Shown here one piece after another: positions 1 through 11,009 of a DNA stretch of 64,000 nt. Position 1 is the first letter of the stretch, and each line of letters starts with the position of its first letter. Under the pieces are notes generated by a model, which did not search any database, had not been told where the DNA came from, and was given only the letters and a program-made list of their open reading frames with translations. The stretch comes from Raffaelea ambrosiae (lineage: Eukaryota > Ascomycota > Sordariomycetes > Ophiostomatales > Ophiostomataceae): positions 1,785,337 to 1,849,336 of the forward strand of contig PCDI01000007.1 in the NCBI GenBank assembly GCA_002778195.1, written 5' to 3'. Made by a program: the position numbers and the translations under genes.

Positions 1-825
1 ACGGCGGCGCCCGCGTGGCTTGTTGGCCGATCTAAGCTCCTCGGGCTCAACCTTTTCATACAGGGAATGCCATAGACCCCGACGTTCTTGTTGCCGGAAT
101 GTGCCATGCCATTAACAGCAAACAGCTGTGACCTGACTGGCCAGATTGAGATTGTTACTGTACATAGTAGTTGATAAGGTCTATTAGCTTGGCGGGGATT
201 GCAACACCCTCGCCTAGCCCCGTTGATTCGGGAATGGGCTTCGGAAAGAGAAGCCGTGTATCGGGTGCGGAACTAGGAAAGCCGGCGTCCGACGGGGACT
301 GTGGTTGGCCCAGTCGTTGATAAGAAAAGGGCACTCGAAAACGCCATCACGAAGTGCTGGGGGTTACCCGGGGAATGCCTTGCATTATCAGCTGTTTAGA
401 GCCCGAACACGTGCACAGTCCCTCTTATCAATGCGTCGTCTGTCCAGCATCCGGATTGCTGTTTTTCAGCCGTGTAAACACTCCCCGGAAAACAACTCAG
501 GGGTGGGGATTATCAGTCTGACCTACTCCTCAGTCATTACTTTGCATCTTGCATAATCTTCCGAGCAGAGGCAAGCCAGCCACAGAGCTGAGGCGGGAGT
601 GGGAGTGCATCCAGCCTTTCCGGCCCTTGCTGCTGAAGTCGCCAACAAGAGTGGACGACCATACCAGCCAAGCTGTGGCATGAGGCCACCATTCCGTAGT
701 CCCCCCACCCATGATACAGCACAAGAAGACGGCTCTCTGCTCAGTTGTCGTTGCTACCTGCCGCATTGGCCCTCACATATCATTGGTGCTGCTTTACAGA
801 CTCGTCGGATGTTGGAAGCATAGCC
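1..825. other. Left-edge intergenic region; possible gene fragment leaving the window
   Basis: No complete gene is visible. On the minus strand, positions 1-105 hold two open frames that run off the edge: one begins with a Met codon near 105, the other reads a basic, plausible peptide ending in a KPRGRR run. This could be the first exon of a gene continuing outside the window, but neither frame can be chosen. The rest is the promoter of the downstream monooxygenase. It contains the 12-mer TCCGGATTGCTG at 450-461, which recurs at 10522-10533. Confidence 0.3.
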
Positions 826-2335
826 ATGGCCGACCCAATCCAGGTAATGCCCTCGGCAGCTGGCTGTCTTACCCTGCCTATCACTGTGCACGGCCCGGCT
901 AACTGCAACTTTCCAGGTGATCGTTGTTGGCGCAGGCCTGGGAGGTCTGGGCGCGGCCATCTCAATCCGGATGGCCGGGCACGACGTCCTTGTCCTGGAG
1001 TCTGCCCATGAGCTGGGTGAGGTAAGCATTGTTATTCATTTCTCTGCCAACTTTGACTGTTGACACTGCTTGCCGCGACATGTTTCTTATCTCTTCTTCC
1101 TCGCTCGCTCTTCTTTTTCTTCCTTTTTGACACTTAGCCAAACACAGATTGGCGCTGGTATTCAAATTTTGCCCAATGCCTCCAAGATTCTTCATTCATG
1201 GGGCTTGGAAGAAAAGCTGTCTCCTTACGCTGCCTCGCCAGCCATATGCAACTACTTCTCGTGGAAGGGCGAGGCCCTGACGTCCATGGACTTTGCCGCC
1301 GCGGGTAAGGGCTACGGCAGTCCATTTTGGGACTTCCACCGCGCCAACCTGCACAAATGTTTGGTGGACCGAGCCGAGGAGCTCGGGGCCATGATCCGTG
1401 TCAATGCCCGCGTACAGGAGATCGAGTTCGGCGACACATCGTCCACGGTTGTTCTGGCCAACGGCGAGCGTCTCGCTGCTGATCTCGTCATTGGCGCTGA
1501 CGGGATTGCCAGCCGCACGCGCGAGTGCTTCCTCGGCCGCGAAGACCCGCCCACGCCCACGGGGGACCTGGCTTACCGCGTGCTGCTCAAGACGGCTGAC
1601 CTGGCCGATGACGTCGCCAAGAATCCCGAGCTAGCCTGGATCCTCACCACGTCGCAGGTGAACTACTGGATGGGCCCCGACTGCCACGTCGTGTCGTACC
1701 TCCTCCGCGGCGGCGAGCTGCTGAATGTCGTCCTGCTTGTGCCCGACGACATTCCCGACGGCGGCGCCAAGACGGTCGAGGGCGACGTATTGGAGATGCG
1801 TGCTCTCTTCCGCGACTGGACGCCTCGTATTGGAACACTGCTCGCACGTTGCCATTCTGTGCAGAAGTGGAAGCTGTGCATTCGCCACGAGCTGCCGCAG
1901 TGGTCGCACCCGTCTGGGACATTTACGCTGCTGGGCGATGCCGTGCACGCGACGCTGCCCTACCTGGCGTCTGGGGCAGGCATGTCGCTAGAAGACGGTG
2001 CCGTGCTGGGAGCATGCCTAGGCAAGATCCGCCACCAAGGCAAGGCCGGACTCAAGACGGCCCTTCGCGTGTACGAAGCATCACGGCGGCCGCGGACGTC
2101 GCGGATTGTGGAGCGCGGCAACGTTCAGCAACACCTATACCATCTGCACGATGGCCCTGAGCAGGTGGAGCGAGACCGGCAGATGAGACTGGTTCCAACT
2201 CTGCCCGGAGACCCATTGGTGTGGCGAGACCCGGAGCTGGCGCCATGGCTGCTGGGTTACGACCACGAGGCCGATGTGGAAAGGCTCTGGAAGCAGCTGG
2301 TGACGGATAAGGAACGCCCCGAGTCCAAGATCTGA
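826..2335 (+). CDS. FAD-dependent aromatic monooxygenase A (salicylate hydroxylase-like)
   Basis: Predicted class A flavoprotein monooxygenase (PF01494 family), which uses NAD(P)H and O2 to hydroxylate an aromatic ring. Exons are 826-843, 917-1021 and 1148-2335, giving 436 residues. The Rossmann FAD-binding motif GAGLGG sits at residues 11-16. The second and third exons join across the conserved GE-IGAGIQ segment, which fixes the acceptor at 1147. The mid-protein motif GADGIASRTR and the C-terminal GDAVHATLP segment followed by GAGMSLEDGAVL are the expected DG and GD flavin-contact motifs. The length fits the salicylate hydroxylase/6-hydroxynicotinate-type group; the substrate cannot be read from sequence. 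The start is the only ATG that splices onto the Rossmann strand. A Zn2Cys6 regulator lies directly downstream in the same direction. Confidence 0.88.
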
Positions 2336-2652
2336 GTAGAAGTATTACATATTACACATATCATTCTTGTAGACACTTTCTCTTACCACACTCATTGTTT
2401 ATCATATTTCAAGATTTGTTTACTTGCCCGGAGTCTTAGGTTCTCCTTTCCAAGCACCAGGCGAGCATTAGACCTTGGCATAATAGCGGGTTGTGGGGCA
2501 ACGTCCCCACAGAAACAGCGAGTACCCGTACGGTGGGGCGAGGGCGCTCATCCGCCTAATCTTCAGGGCTTTAGTGGCCACACTATCACCCCTACTACGT
2601 CTGTCGCCACCAGGGCAAGCTCTCGAGACGGAGCGGAAAGCCTTGCATAAGG
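2336..2652. other. Intergenic, monooxygenase A to regulator 1
   Basis: AT-richer 3' region of the monooxygenase followed by the short promoter of the next gene. No coding or repeat signal was seen. Confidence 0.5.
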
Positions 2653-4765
2653 ATGGCTGAAGCAAGCAGGTGTGCCAATCTCCCGTTCCCCCAGCTGGCG
2701 ATCATGACGCTAAAGTAGAAGATCCCTCTCGGCATGCCTCCGCTGCCGCAAGCAGAAGCTGAGGTGCGGCGGCCCCGAACGAGTGCCATGCAGCCGGTGC
2801 CGGGCAAGCCGGGCGGAGTGCATCTTTGTCGCGCCGAAGGCGTCCCTCGCGAGGCAGATGTCGGAGACGGCTCATGACGAGTAGGTACAGGGGCGAGAGC
2901 GCCGGCCAAGCCACATCTGCCAAGCAACATCTCCTGATGAGGTCTAGAAATCGACTCGCGCTGCTCGAACAGAAAATGACGGAGGTCGAGAGCAGTCTGC
3001 AAGCAGAGATCCACGCTCTGCAAGACACCGTCAAGCAGCTGGCTTGCCAAATAGCAGACGCCGAGCCCTCTGCGGCGCCCGGTATGGCGCCGTCCACCGG
3101 TCCATATTCGGGGGCGGTTTCCAGCCACGCCGCAGACATTGTATCGCGAGGCATCGTGACCGAGACAGAGTGGCACGAGCTGTACGAGTTGTGCGTCTTG
3201 CACGAAGAGGAAGAATGGAGACCACGTTCTCTGGCCGGATACGCGAACTAACAGGAAGGCAGCTACCAAAAGCACTGCACTGCGGTCATCGCCCTCGTGG
3301 ACGAGCAGGTCTATCCTCCTGGCCCCATGCTGCGACGGCACGCCCTCATGTCTACGGTCGTCTGCAGTATCGCCGCCCGCGCACTGAAGCCGGACCGGTA
3401 TGATGCCCTCATGGGCGAGACGGACGCGCTGATCGCCAAGACCTTTAGCGGTCAGGAGGTGGACCTGGTCAGCTTCTATGCCGTAATGCTGGTCGCCGCC
3501 TGGACGGGCCGTGGCCGTCTTTGGGGCTACGCCACGTCGGTGGCTTATGACATGAATCTGAACGTGTCGGCCCTGAAACTGGGCGACGACGCCCTGGAAA
3601 AGACCGAAGACATGGTGACGCAAGCGCGAGCCTGGTTCACGCTGTGCTGCTTCGACCTCATGTACGAGAAGAGGAGAGAAAAGTTTCCAGGCTTGCTTTC
3701 AGACACCCAGCTAAGACTGCAATTTCCAGAATCAACCTCAACCGGCCATTTGTCATCAACCGCATGCGGGACTACCTGCCGCACGCGCGCAAGCTGCTGA
3801 CATCCCCCTTCTGTCGGCCCGTGGACTACCGCATCTGCGCCTATGTCGAAGGGTTTGCCATTGCTGGTTGGTACATCGTCGGTGCTGCGTCTCGGCTGTA
3901 GAACTGTCTCGGACATCGCTCATCAAGGGTAACCCATCGCAGGAACCGCAAAGGCACGCATTACGAGTTCACAAATGCGCGTACACCCCCTTCCCGAACC
4001 CGTGTCAAACTTGCTCGAGTCTCTGGACGAGCAGATCGACATGTGGTTCCACCAGATCAACAACAGCATCGATCCGCTCTTCCAGACCTTCCCCGAAACC
4101 CAGGACCGAAACCGCTTCATGGTCCCGTATGCCTTTTTGAAGTTGTACGTACCATCTGAGCCCCCTCTACCTTCCGAGGATCTGCTGACACGACACCTTG
4201 ACGGCCAAAGTTACGTAAATGGCCTCGCTCTACACGGCGCCGATACGATGGCCGGCGACGATACAGACCCTGTGAGGCTACGGTTCATTCTTAAGGCCGT
4301 CTCCAGCTCGTGTCTGCTGATCCAGAGCCAATGGGAGTCGCAGTCCTTCCGACAGGGGCTACGCTACACAATCGTGCGTCGGTCTCGAGGCCACGGGACC
4401 CAGTCCGCCGAAACTGACACGTCTTGCAGGATTACAACGGAACCACGACGCTGCATGCCAGCAAGTTCATCCTCAAAGTCTTTCGTATGATGCCCAGCCG
4501 TGCCCACGAAGACGGCTTGCGAGCTCTGCACCAGGCTTCGCAGATCTTCCGGAAAGCCGGTGTGGCCGACATCGCCGGGGAACTGCACAGGGGTGTCGAG
4601 GAGCTCGCCCTGTCCACGCAGACCGCGTTGGCGGCTGAGCCGAGTCCAGAGTCTGTCCCAGACCACCCGCAAGAGTCCCTCTTTGATATTCCGGGATTCT
4701 TTGACAAATCGGTGCGCCACCCGTCCTGCACTTCCTTTCTCCTCTCTTTCACCGTGTTAATTTGA
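2653..4765 (+). CDS. Zn(2)Cys(6) fungal transcription factor 1
   Basis: Predicted nuclear DNA-binding regulator of 561 residues in eight exons: 2653-2669, 2719-2880, 2942-3190, 3263-3682, 3730-3866, 3943-4144, 4211-4373, 4430-4765. The zinc cluster has cysteines at about residues 12, 15, 22, 30, 33 and 40 (CLRCRKQKLRC then CSRCRASRAEC). It is followed by a linker and a short coiled coil (LALLEQKMTEVESSLQAEI). The middle region (LWGYATSVAYDMNLN, NRPFVINRMRDYL) looks like the fungal-specific regulatory domain. All splice phases agree. The tiny first exon and the acceptor at 2941 are the least certain parts. It sits just downstream of monooxygenase A in the same direction, so local regulation is plausible. 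Confidence 0.78.
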
Positions 4766-5233
4766 AATGCAACAGCTTTGGAACAATGAATTTCCACTAC
4801 TCAATTCATACATTCTGAAATGATCTCAAGAGAAACAGCCCAACATAGAAATACTATCATCTACTTTTAACGCAACATTCACGTGCTTGGATTTTCACGA
4901 TATCCGGAGGCTTCACTGGACAGAGCCTTCTCCTGTTTCATCGGTTGACCGTATCACATGCGGTTAGGGAGGATACAATGCATGGACTTGTCAGAAGAAA
5001 GCAGGGTTTCTTGATGTACACAGCCCTGCATAATTTGAAGCTATTGGCGTGCTGTGGTTGAGAAATTGAGCTTTGTTCTGAGGGTCGTGAGAAGTGTGCC
5101 ACTCGCTTGTCACGCGGACAGGCAGAGCCCATGCAAAGACCTAGCACGGTGGTCCGTGACATCACACTAGTGTCGTACAAGAAGCCGAGAAGATATTAAC
5201 AACTGCAAGAACACTAAGTTCCGGGTGGTTTTA

Positions 5234-5296
5234 GAGAGCTTGGAGAGCTTGGACAGCTTGGACAGCTTGGACAGCTTGGACAGCTTGGACAGCAAG
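5234..5296. repeat. 9-bp tandem repeat, unit GACAGCTTG
   Basis: Seven consecutive 9-bp units. The first two read GAGAGCTTG, the next four read GACAGCTTG, and the last is degenerate (GACAGCAAG). The unit length is a multiple of three, but the short frame through it shows no other coding feature. Confidence 0.9.
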
Positions 5297-5786
5297 CTGT
5301 ATCTGTGCTACGATTTGTTGGATGGCCGTGCTTGTTGGTTGGTGAGCTGTTGTTTCAAGGTACAATGCACGGGGAGTCGAGTGGCCACTTGCTTGGACTG
5401 TCCACTTGCTATGACTCCCATCTGATAATTACAAGAGTTGATTAATTCTTACGCCACGGCCAGTGTCGTGATACCGGGGCAGGGGAGTGAAACACCAACG
5501 TCTTCTGAAGCGAGGTCACTGACAGGACACATGGACAGACAGACAGCTGACTTTTGCAGGTTGCAGGGCTACACATCTATATAAACCGTCGCTTGCTCGT
5601 TCGTGGCCCGTGCTAATACGGTATGTCTCCATCGTGTCGCCCACATTGGCTGTGATTCTTGTGCAAGGGGTATCGCAAATAAACAATCCAGGGAGACCAC
5701 TGGCCGGCGAGGCAAGACGACGTAAACTGCGAAAAAATAGACGACAATCGCAAGTGCCGCCATTCGCGCGATCTGAAGATTGGGTG

Positions 5787-5794
5787 TATATAAA
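5787..5794 (+). promoter_or_regulatory. TATA box of the small secreted protein gene
   Basis: TATATAAA about 100 bp upstream of the ATG at 5892, a usual distance for a fungal TATA element. It suggests an inducible promoter. Confidence 0.55.
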
Positions 5795-5891
5795 GTGTCG
5801 TGTTCCCATGGATTGAGGTTTCACCTCGTTTATCACATTGAATAATATAGTTCGTCTAAAGCTATCGCATACGCGGTTTTCCTGCCCCACA

Positions 5892-6480
5892 ATGAAGTTG
5901 ACAACTATTTTCACCTGTGTAGCTTCTGCTACTTCTGTTGCGAGTGCTCTTGCGAATGCTCTACCAGCTTCGGGTAACCTTTCGGCTTCGCCTTCTCTGC
6001 CTGCTTCCAGTTCTCTGTCTTCTCCGAATCCCGTGCTTAATGAGGTTGTTCCGACCGAGATATTTCCCCCGTTTGAATTGGCCGATACAATGGGCGAGGT
6101 TCTAAAATGTTTCAACGAAGATGACTTTCCAGGGCATGCCGACATCTTGCCCGGCATTGTGGAATACTACGCGAGGGAGTTCAAAGAGCAACTGGTGTAT
6201 TCGCTCTGGCCAGTGCGGGACGATCTCGTCGACGGCCCCTATCATGTCAACTACCATTACATTGCCGAACCAGACGAAGGGTGCTGTAAGTCGTGCGTGG
6301 CCGAGTTCAGAGTAGCCGATATTATGACTTACAAAGCCTACAAGAAGTGTAAGTATCACCACCCCCCCTTTTAATCCCTATTCGCCTCGCATATTGACCC
6401 ATTGTGAAGGCATCAATGGCGGTGTTGGTGGAATTACACGCTATGGTTGCATCAACTACACGTTTATCGGTGGGGAGTAA
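5892..6480 (+). CDS. Small secreted cysteine-containing protein (effector-like)
   Basis: Exons 5892-6348 and 6410-6480 encode 175 residues. The first residues (MKLTTIFTCVASATSVASA) form a typical signal peptide, followed by a Ser/Pro/Ala-rich stretch. The mature part has six cysteines, including CCKSC and one formed exactly at the splice junction (KKC-INGG), enough for three disulfides. The intron has a GTAAGT donor and removing it keeps the frame to a TAA stop at 6480. An upstream in-frame Met at 5838 would bury the signal peptide, so the Met at 5892 is preferred; a TATA box lies about 100 bp before it. I do not recognise the family. Size, secretion and cysteine content resemble fungal effectors or defence proteins, but no function can be assigned. 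Confidence 0.72.
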
Positions 6481-6959
6481 AATGGGGTGTCTGAATTTGA
6501 CCAGGCTTGGACAGGAAGTGTAATTTTTCATACTTATTTACCTGGAAGATTGGGGCGAGGGGAAAGCAAATATGATTTGACAAATATGATTTGACAACGC
6601 GCATATATGGCACCGCTACGACGCCCCCTCCAGAGGGATCCCGGTGTGCTCAGAGGGTGTGAATCCACTGAAGGTAGATAAGAGACCAGAAAACAAGGTG
6701 CCAAGCAAGTATTGAATCGCTCCTTGACGTCTGCATGTATATTCAAGTCTCTTGAGCTGGCTGGACTGTTTATATGAGCTTTGAGAAAGAGAAAATCAGT
6801 CTATTGCATTACTGGTGGATTGCCATCTCTCCTGTGTGCCTGGGTGCCTATGGGGTACATGGGTGTCCATGGATCTTCTTGTCACTGCAGGCCAGGTTCG
6901 TTACTAGCTGAAGTAACGCAGCGTGTCGGCAGTATACAAAAGCCAGCATGTCGTACCGA
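6481..6959. other. Intergenic between convergent genes
   Basis: The 3' flanks of the secreted-protein gene and the convergent oxidoreductase gene. A short direct duplication (AAATATGATTTGACAA) lies at about 6567-6597. No gene was seen. Confidence 0.5.
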
Positions 6960-8201
6960 CTATCCTGCCATCGTCGCCGCCACGGCCGGGTCCGAGTAGT
7001 CCAGCAAGTCCTTCTCGCCCTTGCTCATCTGGCCCATGAGCCTGACAGCCGCTTTCAGCCGCAAGACCACGGCATCCTCGTCCATGGCAAACTTGATCAT
7101 ACCAGAAATCTTTCCGCTGATCATGTCGCGCGCCAGGTCGGGCTCTTGCGTTGCGCCGTATCCAATGCCCACGCCGTCGGCACCGTTGTGCAGTGCCGAC
7201 ACCATGGCACCGGCCGTGTGGAAGCCGCCCGTGACGTAGACCTTGGTCTTGGTCAGGGGGCCGCGGATCACCGGCGCATACTCAATGTAGTAGGCCTCGG
7301 CCTTGCGCTGCTCGGGCGAGCTCATGATGCGGCCAAATTTCTCATAGTTGCCGCCGCTGAGCTCGATAAAGTCGACCGATGCCTGTTCCAGCAGCACGGC
7401 CAGGTCGCGCGCGTCCTTGGGCCGCACGCCGTTCTCCAGAAACTCGACCGAGTTGATCTTGGCACCGAGGACAAACGACGGCCGTGTCCGCGCGCGGATG
7501 GCCGCCACCACCTCGAGGATCAGTCGGGCCCGGTTTGCCAGCGAGCCACCGTACTCGTCCGTGCGCTGGTTCGTCCGCGGGCTGAGGAACTGCGCCAGGA
7601 GGTACCCGTGGGCCGCGTGCAGCTCCAGGCCGTCAAACCCAGCCTTGTCTAGGTACTCGGCCGCGTGGGCGAAGCTGTCCACCACGTGGCGAATGTCGTC
7701 GACCGTCGCCGCCCGCGGCTGGCCATACTTGGCCCCCATCAGCGCCGAGTTGAGCTGCAGGGTGCTGGCACTGATCGGGTTCGGCTGCACGGCCACCGGC
7801 ACCTGTCGTCCGGGGTGGCCGACCTGGGCAATCATGAGGGACCCATGTGCCTTGCCGGCGGATGCCATGGCCTGGAACGCTTCGAACCGGGGGCCCGAGA
7901 ATGGCGCCGCCAGCGGTATGACTGGGTTTCCGGGGGCTTCCAGGTGCGCCCCATCGACCATGACGTTGCCTGTTTGCAGCTGGCCCCAGCCTCCCTCGCC
8001 CCACCGCCGGTACAGCTCGATCAGCTCGGGCGATGGCACACCTCGTGCCGACACGTCGTTGGCGTCAAAAGACGCCATTCGCTCCGACATCGCTGCATTG
8101 AGCATGCGATTGGGTGCAGTGCGTCCAGAGAACGCGAATTCCAGTGGCTGGCCCAGGAGTGCCTGGTCCACCACCTCGGATGGGAAGCGAGGCGAGGCCA
8201 T
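6960..8201 (-). CDS. NADH:flavin oxidoreductase / Old Yellow Enzyme-like protein
   Basis: Single-exon gene of 413 residues with a TIM-barrel OYE-family sequence. FMN-dependent enzymes of this family reduce activated alkenes or related substrates with NAD(P)H. Recognisable segments are NRMLNAAMSERM near the N-terminus, the GYLLAQFLSPRTNQRTDEYGG block including the H-A-A-H-G-Y active-site strand just before it, and a C-terminal GADGVGIGYGATQEPDLA phosphate-binding region. The start at MASPRFPSE is preferred over a longer frame because the upstream sequence is a T-rich 5' leader (8211-8226). It resembles the NADH-dependent YqjM/HxnT-type branch more than yeast OYE, but that is a judgement by eye. 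It lies in the metabolic cluster beside an amidohydrolase. Confidence 0.85.
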   Translation of the reverse strand: MASPRFPSEVVDQALLGQPLEFAFSGRTAPNRMLNAAMSERMASFDANDVSARGVPSPELIELYRRWGEGGWGQLQTGNVMVDGAHLEAPGNPVIPLAAPFSGPRFEAFQAMASAGKAHGSLMIAQVGHPGRQVPVAVQPNPISASTLQLNSALMGAKYGQPRAATVDDIRHVVDSFAHAAEYLDKAGFDGLELHAAHGYLLAQFLSPRTNQRTDEYGGSLANRARLILEVVAAIRARTRPSFVLGAKINSVEFLENGVRPKDARDLAVLLEQASVDFIELSGGNYEKFGRIMSSPEQRKAEAYYIEYAPVIRGPLTKTKVYVTGGFHTAGAMVSALHNGADGVGIGYGATQEPDLARDMISGKISGMIKFAMDEDAVVLRLKAAVRLMGQMSKGEKDLLDYSDPAVAATMAG

Positions 8202-9009
8202 TGTTGTTGCGTTTTTTTTTTTTTTTGCCTGTTGACTCGTTGGCTGGCTTGCTGAATACACGATGAGCTTGCTTATAAGAGTGTTGAAGGCTTGCGGCTG
8301 GTCGACCTCTGGGAGACAAAAGAGAAGAGGGTTACGAAAGGGAATCTTCACGAACGAAGCCTATTATCTAACTAATATACAAAATAGGGTGCCTTGGCGG
8401 AGTGGAGTAAGGGCCAGGGAAAACACGCTCTAAAAAAAAGACAGGCATTTCGGGTTTTTCGACTTGCTTGGACCCCCAGAAGTAATCAGAAATAACCACC
8501 TGACAAAAACTACGATCAAGACAAACCACATAATGCATGTCCGTTACGTACCCACTTGGGTGCAGAGATTTCCAAGCAGACGCTATTTTACATTTCTGCA
8601 TGCTCCTGACAAATGGCGGAACAATGTAACAACCATGCGGCACCATAGTGTGAATAAGCCAGAAGCAACCAAATGGCTGCGATAACAAATGTCTCCGGGA
8701 TAGTTCCTCCGAATCCGTCCTTTGGGGGTTTTGGCAGGCCTCGTCAGGGCGTGTTTCAATGTAGTGACCACCGTGAGAATATCCGCCTGCAGAAAGTACA
8801 CGTCCATCCGTTTGAATCAGCCACCGCTAGGTCGAACGTGCAGCCCTGCTGAGTTGTTGTGTGACGATAAGCGTAACTATCTAGTCCAGCTCTATAAGCA
8901 TAAGCTTCATGCTCTCCACAATAAAGTTACAAATTTGCTGTATAGAACTATGACGCAACCAGCATGAGCAGCGTAGGCCTTGACTGGGTACCAAATACGC
9001 CTACGCTTG
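8202..9009. other. Intergenic, 5' side of the oxidoreductase gene
   Basis: Holds a poly-T tract at 8211-8226 just before the oxidoreductase start and an AT-rich 3' flank of the amidohydrolase gene. No coding signal was seen. Confidence 0.5.
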
Positions 9010-10464
9010 CTATGTTGATGGCGTTGTTGGGGCCGGTGGTGGCGGGGGCGGCCAGCGGCCAGCCTTCTTCATGGCCACTTCGAACTCGGCCTTCATCGCG
9101 GCCGCAAAGTTGTCGTTTTGCAACACGTCGAGGCAGATGAGTGCGTTGGCCTTGGCGGCCCGCAGGGCCTCGTCGTGGGCGAACTGGCGGCAGGCGGCCT
9201 CGCGGAAGCCGACAGAGTGCGGCAAGTCGGAGGCGTGGATGTCGAACATGACCTGGATGCCCGGGCAGATGTAGGAGCAGCTGCCAAAGTCGCTGCTGCC
9301 GGGCTGGTCGTGGACGATGCGGGCCTCTGCGAGGGGCAGCATCTGCGCCGGCTGGAGGCCCAGGTGCTGCAGCATGTACTGGCGGTACTGCTCGGCCAGC
9401 GTCTCGTTGGACACGACGTCCTCGTACAGGGCGTACCAGTCCAGGACGACGGTGCAGCCGGTGGTGGCGGCGGCGGCGTGAAAGATGGGCTCAAACCGCC
9501 CGCGGAGCTCGTCGAGCTCCTTCATGGTGGGCGCGCGGATGCTGAAGAGGCCCTCGGCATAGTCCGGGATCAGGTTGGACCCCGTCCCCGCCTGCAGGAT
9601 GCAGCCCTGCGCCGACTGGCTCTTGTGCAGCTGCTGGCGCAGCAGCGCCACCCCGTTGTACGCCTGCACGATGGCGTCGCAGGCGTTGCGTCCCGTCCAG
9701 GGCGCCGTCGCCGCGTGCGCCGCCTTGCCATGGTACGTGGCCCGCAGTTTCCACGACGCCTTGGTGATGCACAGCGGCGTGCTAAAGTTGGCCATGCCGT
9801 GCGTCATGACGCACGCGTCCATGCCTCTCCAGGCGCCCTTGTTGGCCATCAGCCACTTGCCGCCCCCCGTCTCCTCGGCCGGCGTGCCCATCACCACCAC
9901 CGTGCCCGGTAGGGGCGGACTGCTTTTCTTGAGCACGGCCTCGAGGCCGATGGCTGATGCGAGTGCCGTCGCTGCAATCAGGTTGTGGCCGCATGCATGC
10001 CCAACACCGGGCAGGGCATCTGTCATGGCAGTGGGCGCTTAGCATGGTGGCACGTATACACGCGGAGTGTGGCGACGAAGCGAACATACCATATTCGGCA
10101 TTGATGCAAACGGTGCGGCCGCCACTCTGTACAGAGAACCGAGCTTCAAAGGCCGTGGAGAGCCCGTAGACGCCGCGCTGAACAGTCCATCCCCGTCTTT
10201 CAAACCAGTCGGAGAGGAGCTTGCACGCCTTGACTTCGTGGAAGATGAGCTCCGGGTTGTTGAAGATCTGCGACACCATGCCATCAGCTGGGGAGTGTAC
10301 TTCGTTTCGAGAACACAGCTGGACATCATACCCTTGGCATGGGAGTCCACCGTCGTTTGCACACATACCTCCAGGCTTATCTCTCGTATCTCTTCCGTTG
10401 CCGCGTCTATGGTATTGGCGATCTCGTCGACCACCTCGACAGGCTGTAGTGTAGCACCGCCCAT
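9010..10464 (-). CDS. M20 family amidohydrolase (PM20D2 / Xaa-dipeptidase-like)
   Basis: Zinc-type amidohydrolase predicted to hydrolyse an N-acyl or peptide amide bond. Exons on the minus strand are 10464-10369, 10267-10090 and 10019-9010, giving 427 residues. Splicing rebuilds the conserved IFNNPELIFHE segment and the metal motif GHACGHN (residues 98-104). GTPAEETGGGK provides the catalytic glutamate region, and the HGKAAHAATAPWTGRNA stretch is the dimerisation-domain histidine region. The C-terminus is proline-rich. The same frame is open up to a Met at 10611 with a hydrophobic start (MVRQLLFLGFFFAF), so a longer, secreted form cannot be excluded. I chose 10464 because family members begin close to this conserved region. 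Its promoter contains the 12-mer shared with monooxygenase A. Confidence 0.85.
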
Positions 10465-11009
10465 ATTGAGTTGCTGACAGGGCGTTCTGTCGTTTCCGAA
10501 ATTGATAATGAGCAGACTATTTCCGGATTGCTGAATAGAGGAAGGAACAGAAAATTCGACAAGAAAGCAAAAAGCAAAGAAAAACCCAAGAAACAAAAGC
10601 TGTCGAACCATGTCAAGAGAGGGGTGGTTGAGCTCCAGCTCCAGCCGGCCCGACCGACCGGTCCGACCGAACGGCGCTTCCGAATGCTGATAAGCCAGTG
10701 CAGCCCGATAGACGAGGCTTCAGGAAATCCCCGTCCACATTGATGATACTACGACAATGCCTCTTGGCATGGGATGGTTCGATACACCGTATCTAGCGCC
10801 GGGGATGCAAACTTTCTTCGGGAAAGCTGTATTTGAATGCTACATGCCCCGATATCCTGCTCCGGTCTCGTTGTCCGCTCTTTTCGCTTCCTTTCACGCT
10901 CAGCCTTCCTCTTCTCTCGAAGGATTGCATTCTGTTGTTTTTTGTGTGCGTGTGTGTATCTACTCCTAACGTTTCCTCCTGATTCTGCCCACTCTATCCC
11001 AAAGCGTCC
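10465..11009. promoter_or_regulatory. Shared divergent promoter, amidohydrolase and MFS carrier 1
   Basis: About 545 bp between two divergently transcribed genes. It contains TCCGGATTGCTG at 10522-10533 and a pyrimidine-rich leader ending just before the MFS ATG. The arrangement suggests co-regulation of the hydrolase and the carrier. Confidence 0.5.

Larger units (their letters stand above)
4766..5891. other. Intergenic region with 9-bp minisatellite and TATA-containing promoter
   Basis: A 1.1 kb stretch between regulator 1 and the secreted-protein gene. It holds a tandem repeat at 5234-5296 and a TATA box at 5787-5794. No credible coding frame was seen. Confidence 0.5.

Noticed and set aside
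7348..8235. 295-codon plus-strand frame
   Set aside because: Antisense shadow of the OYE-like gene.
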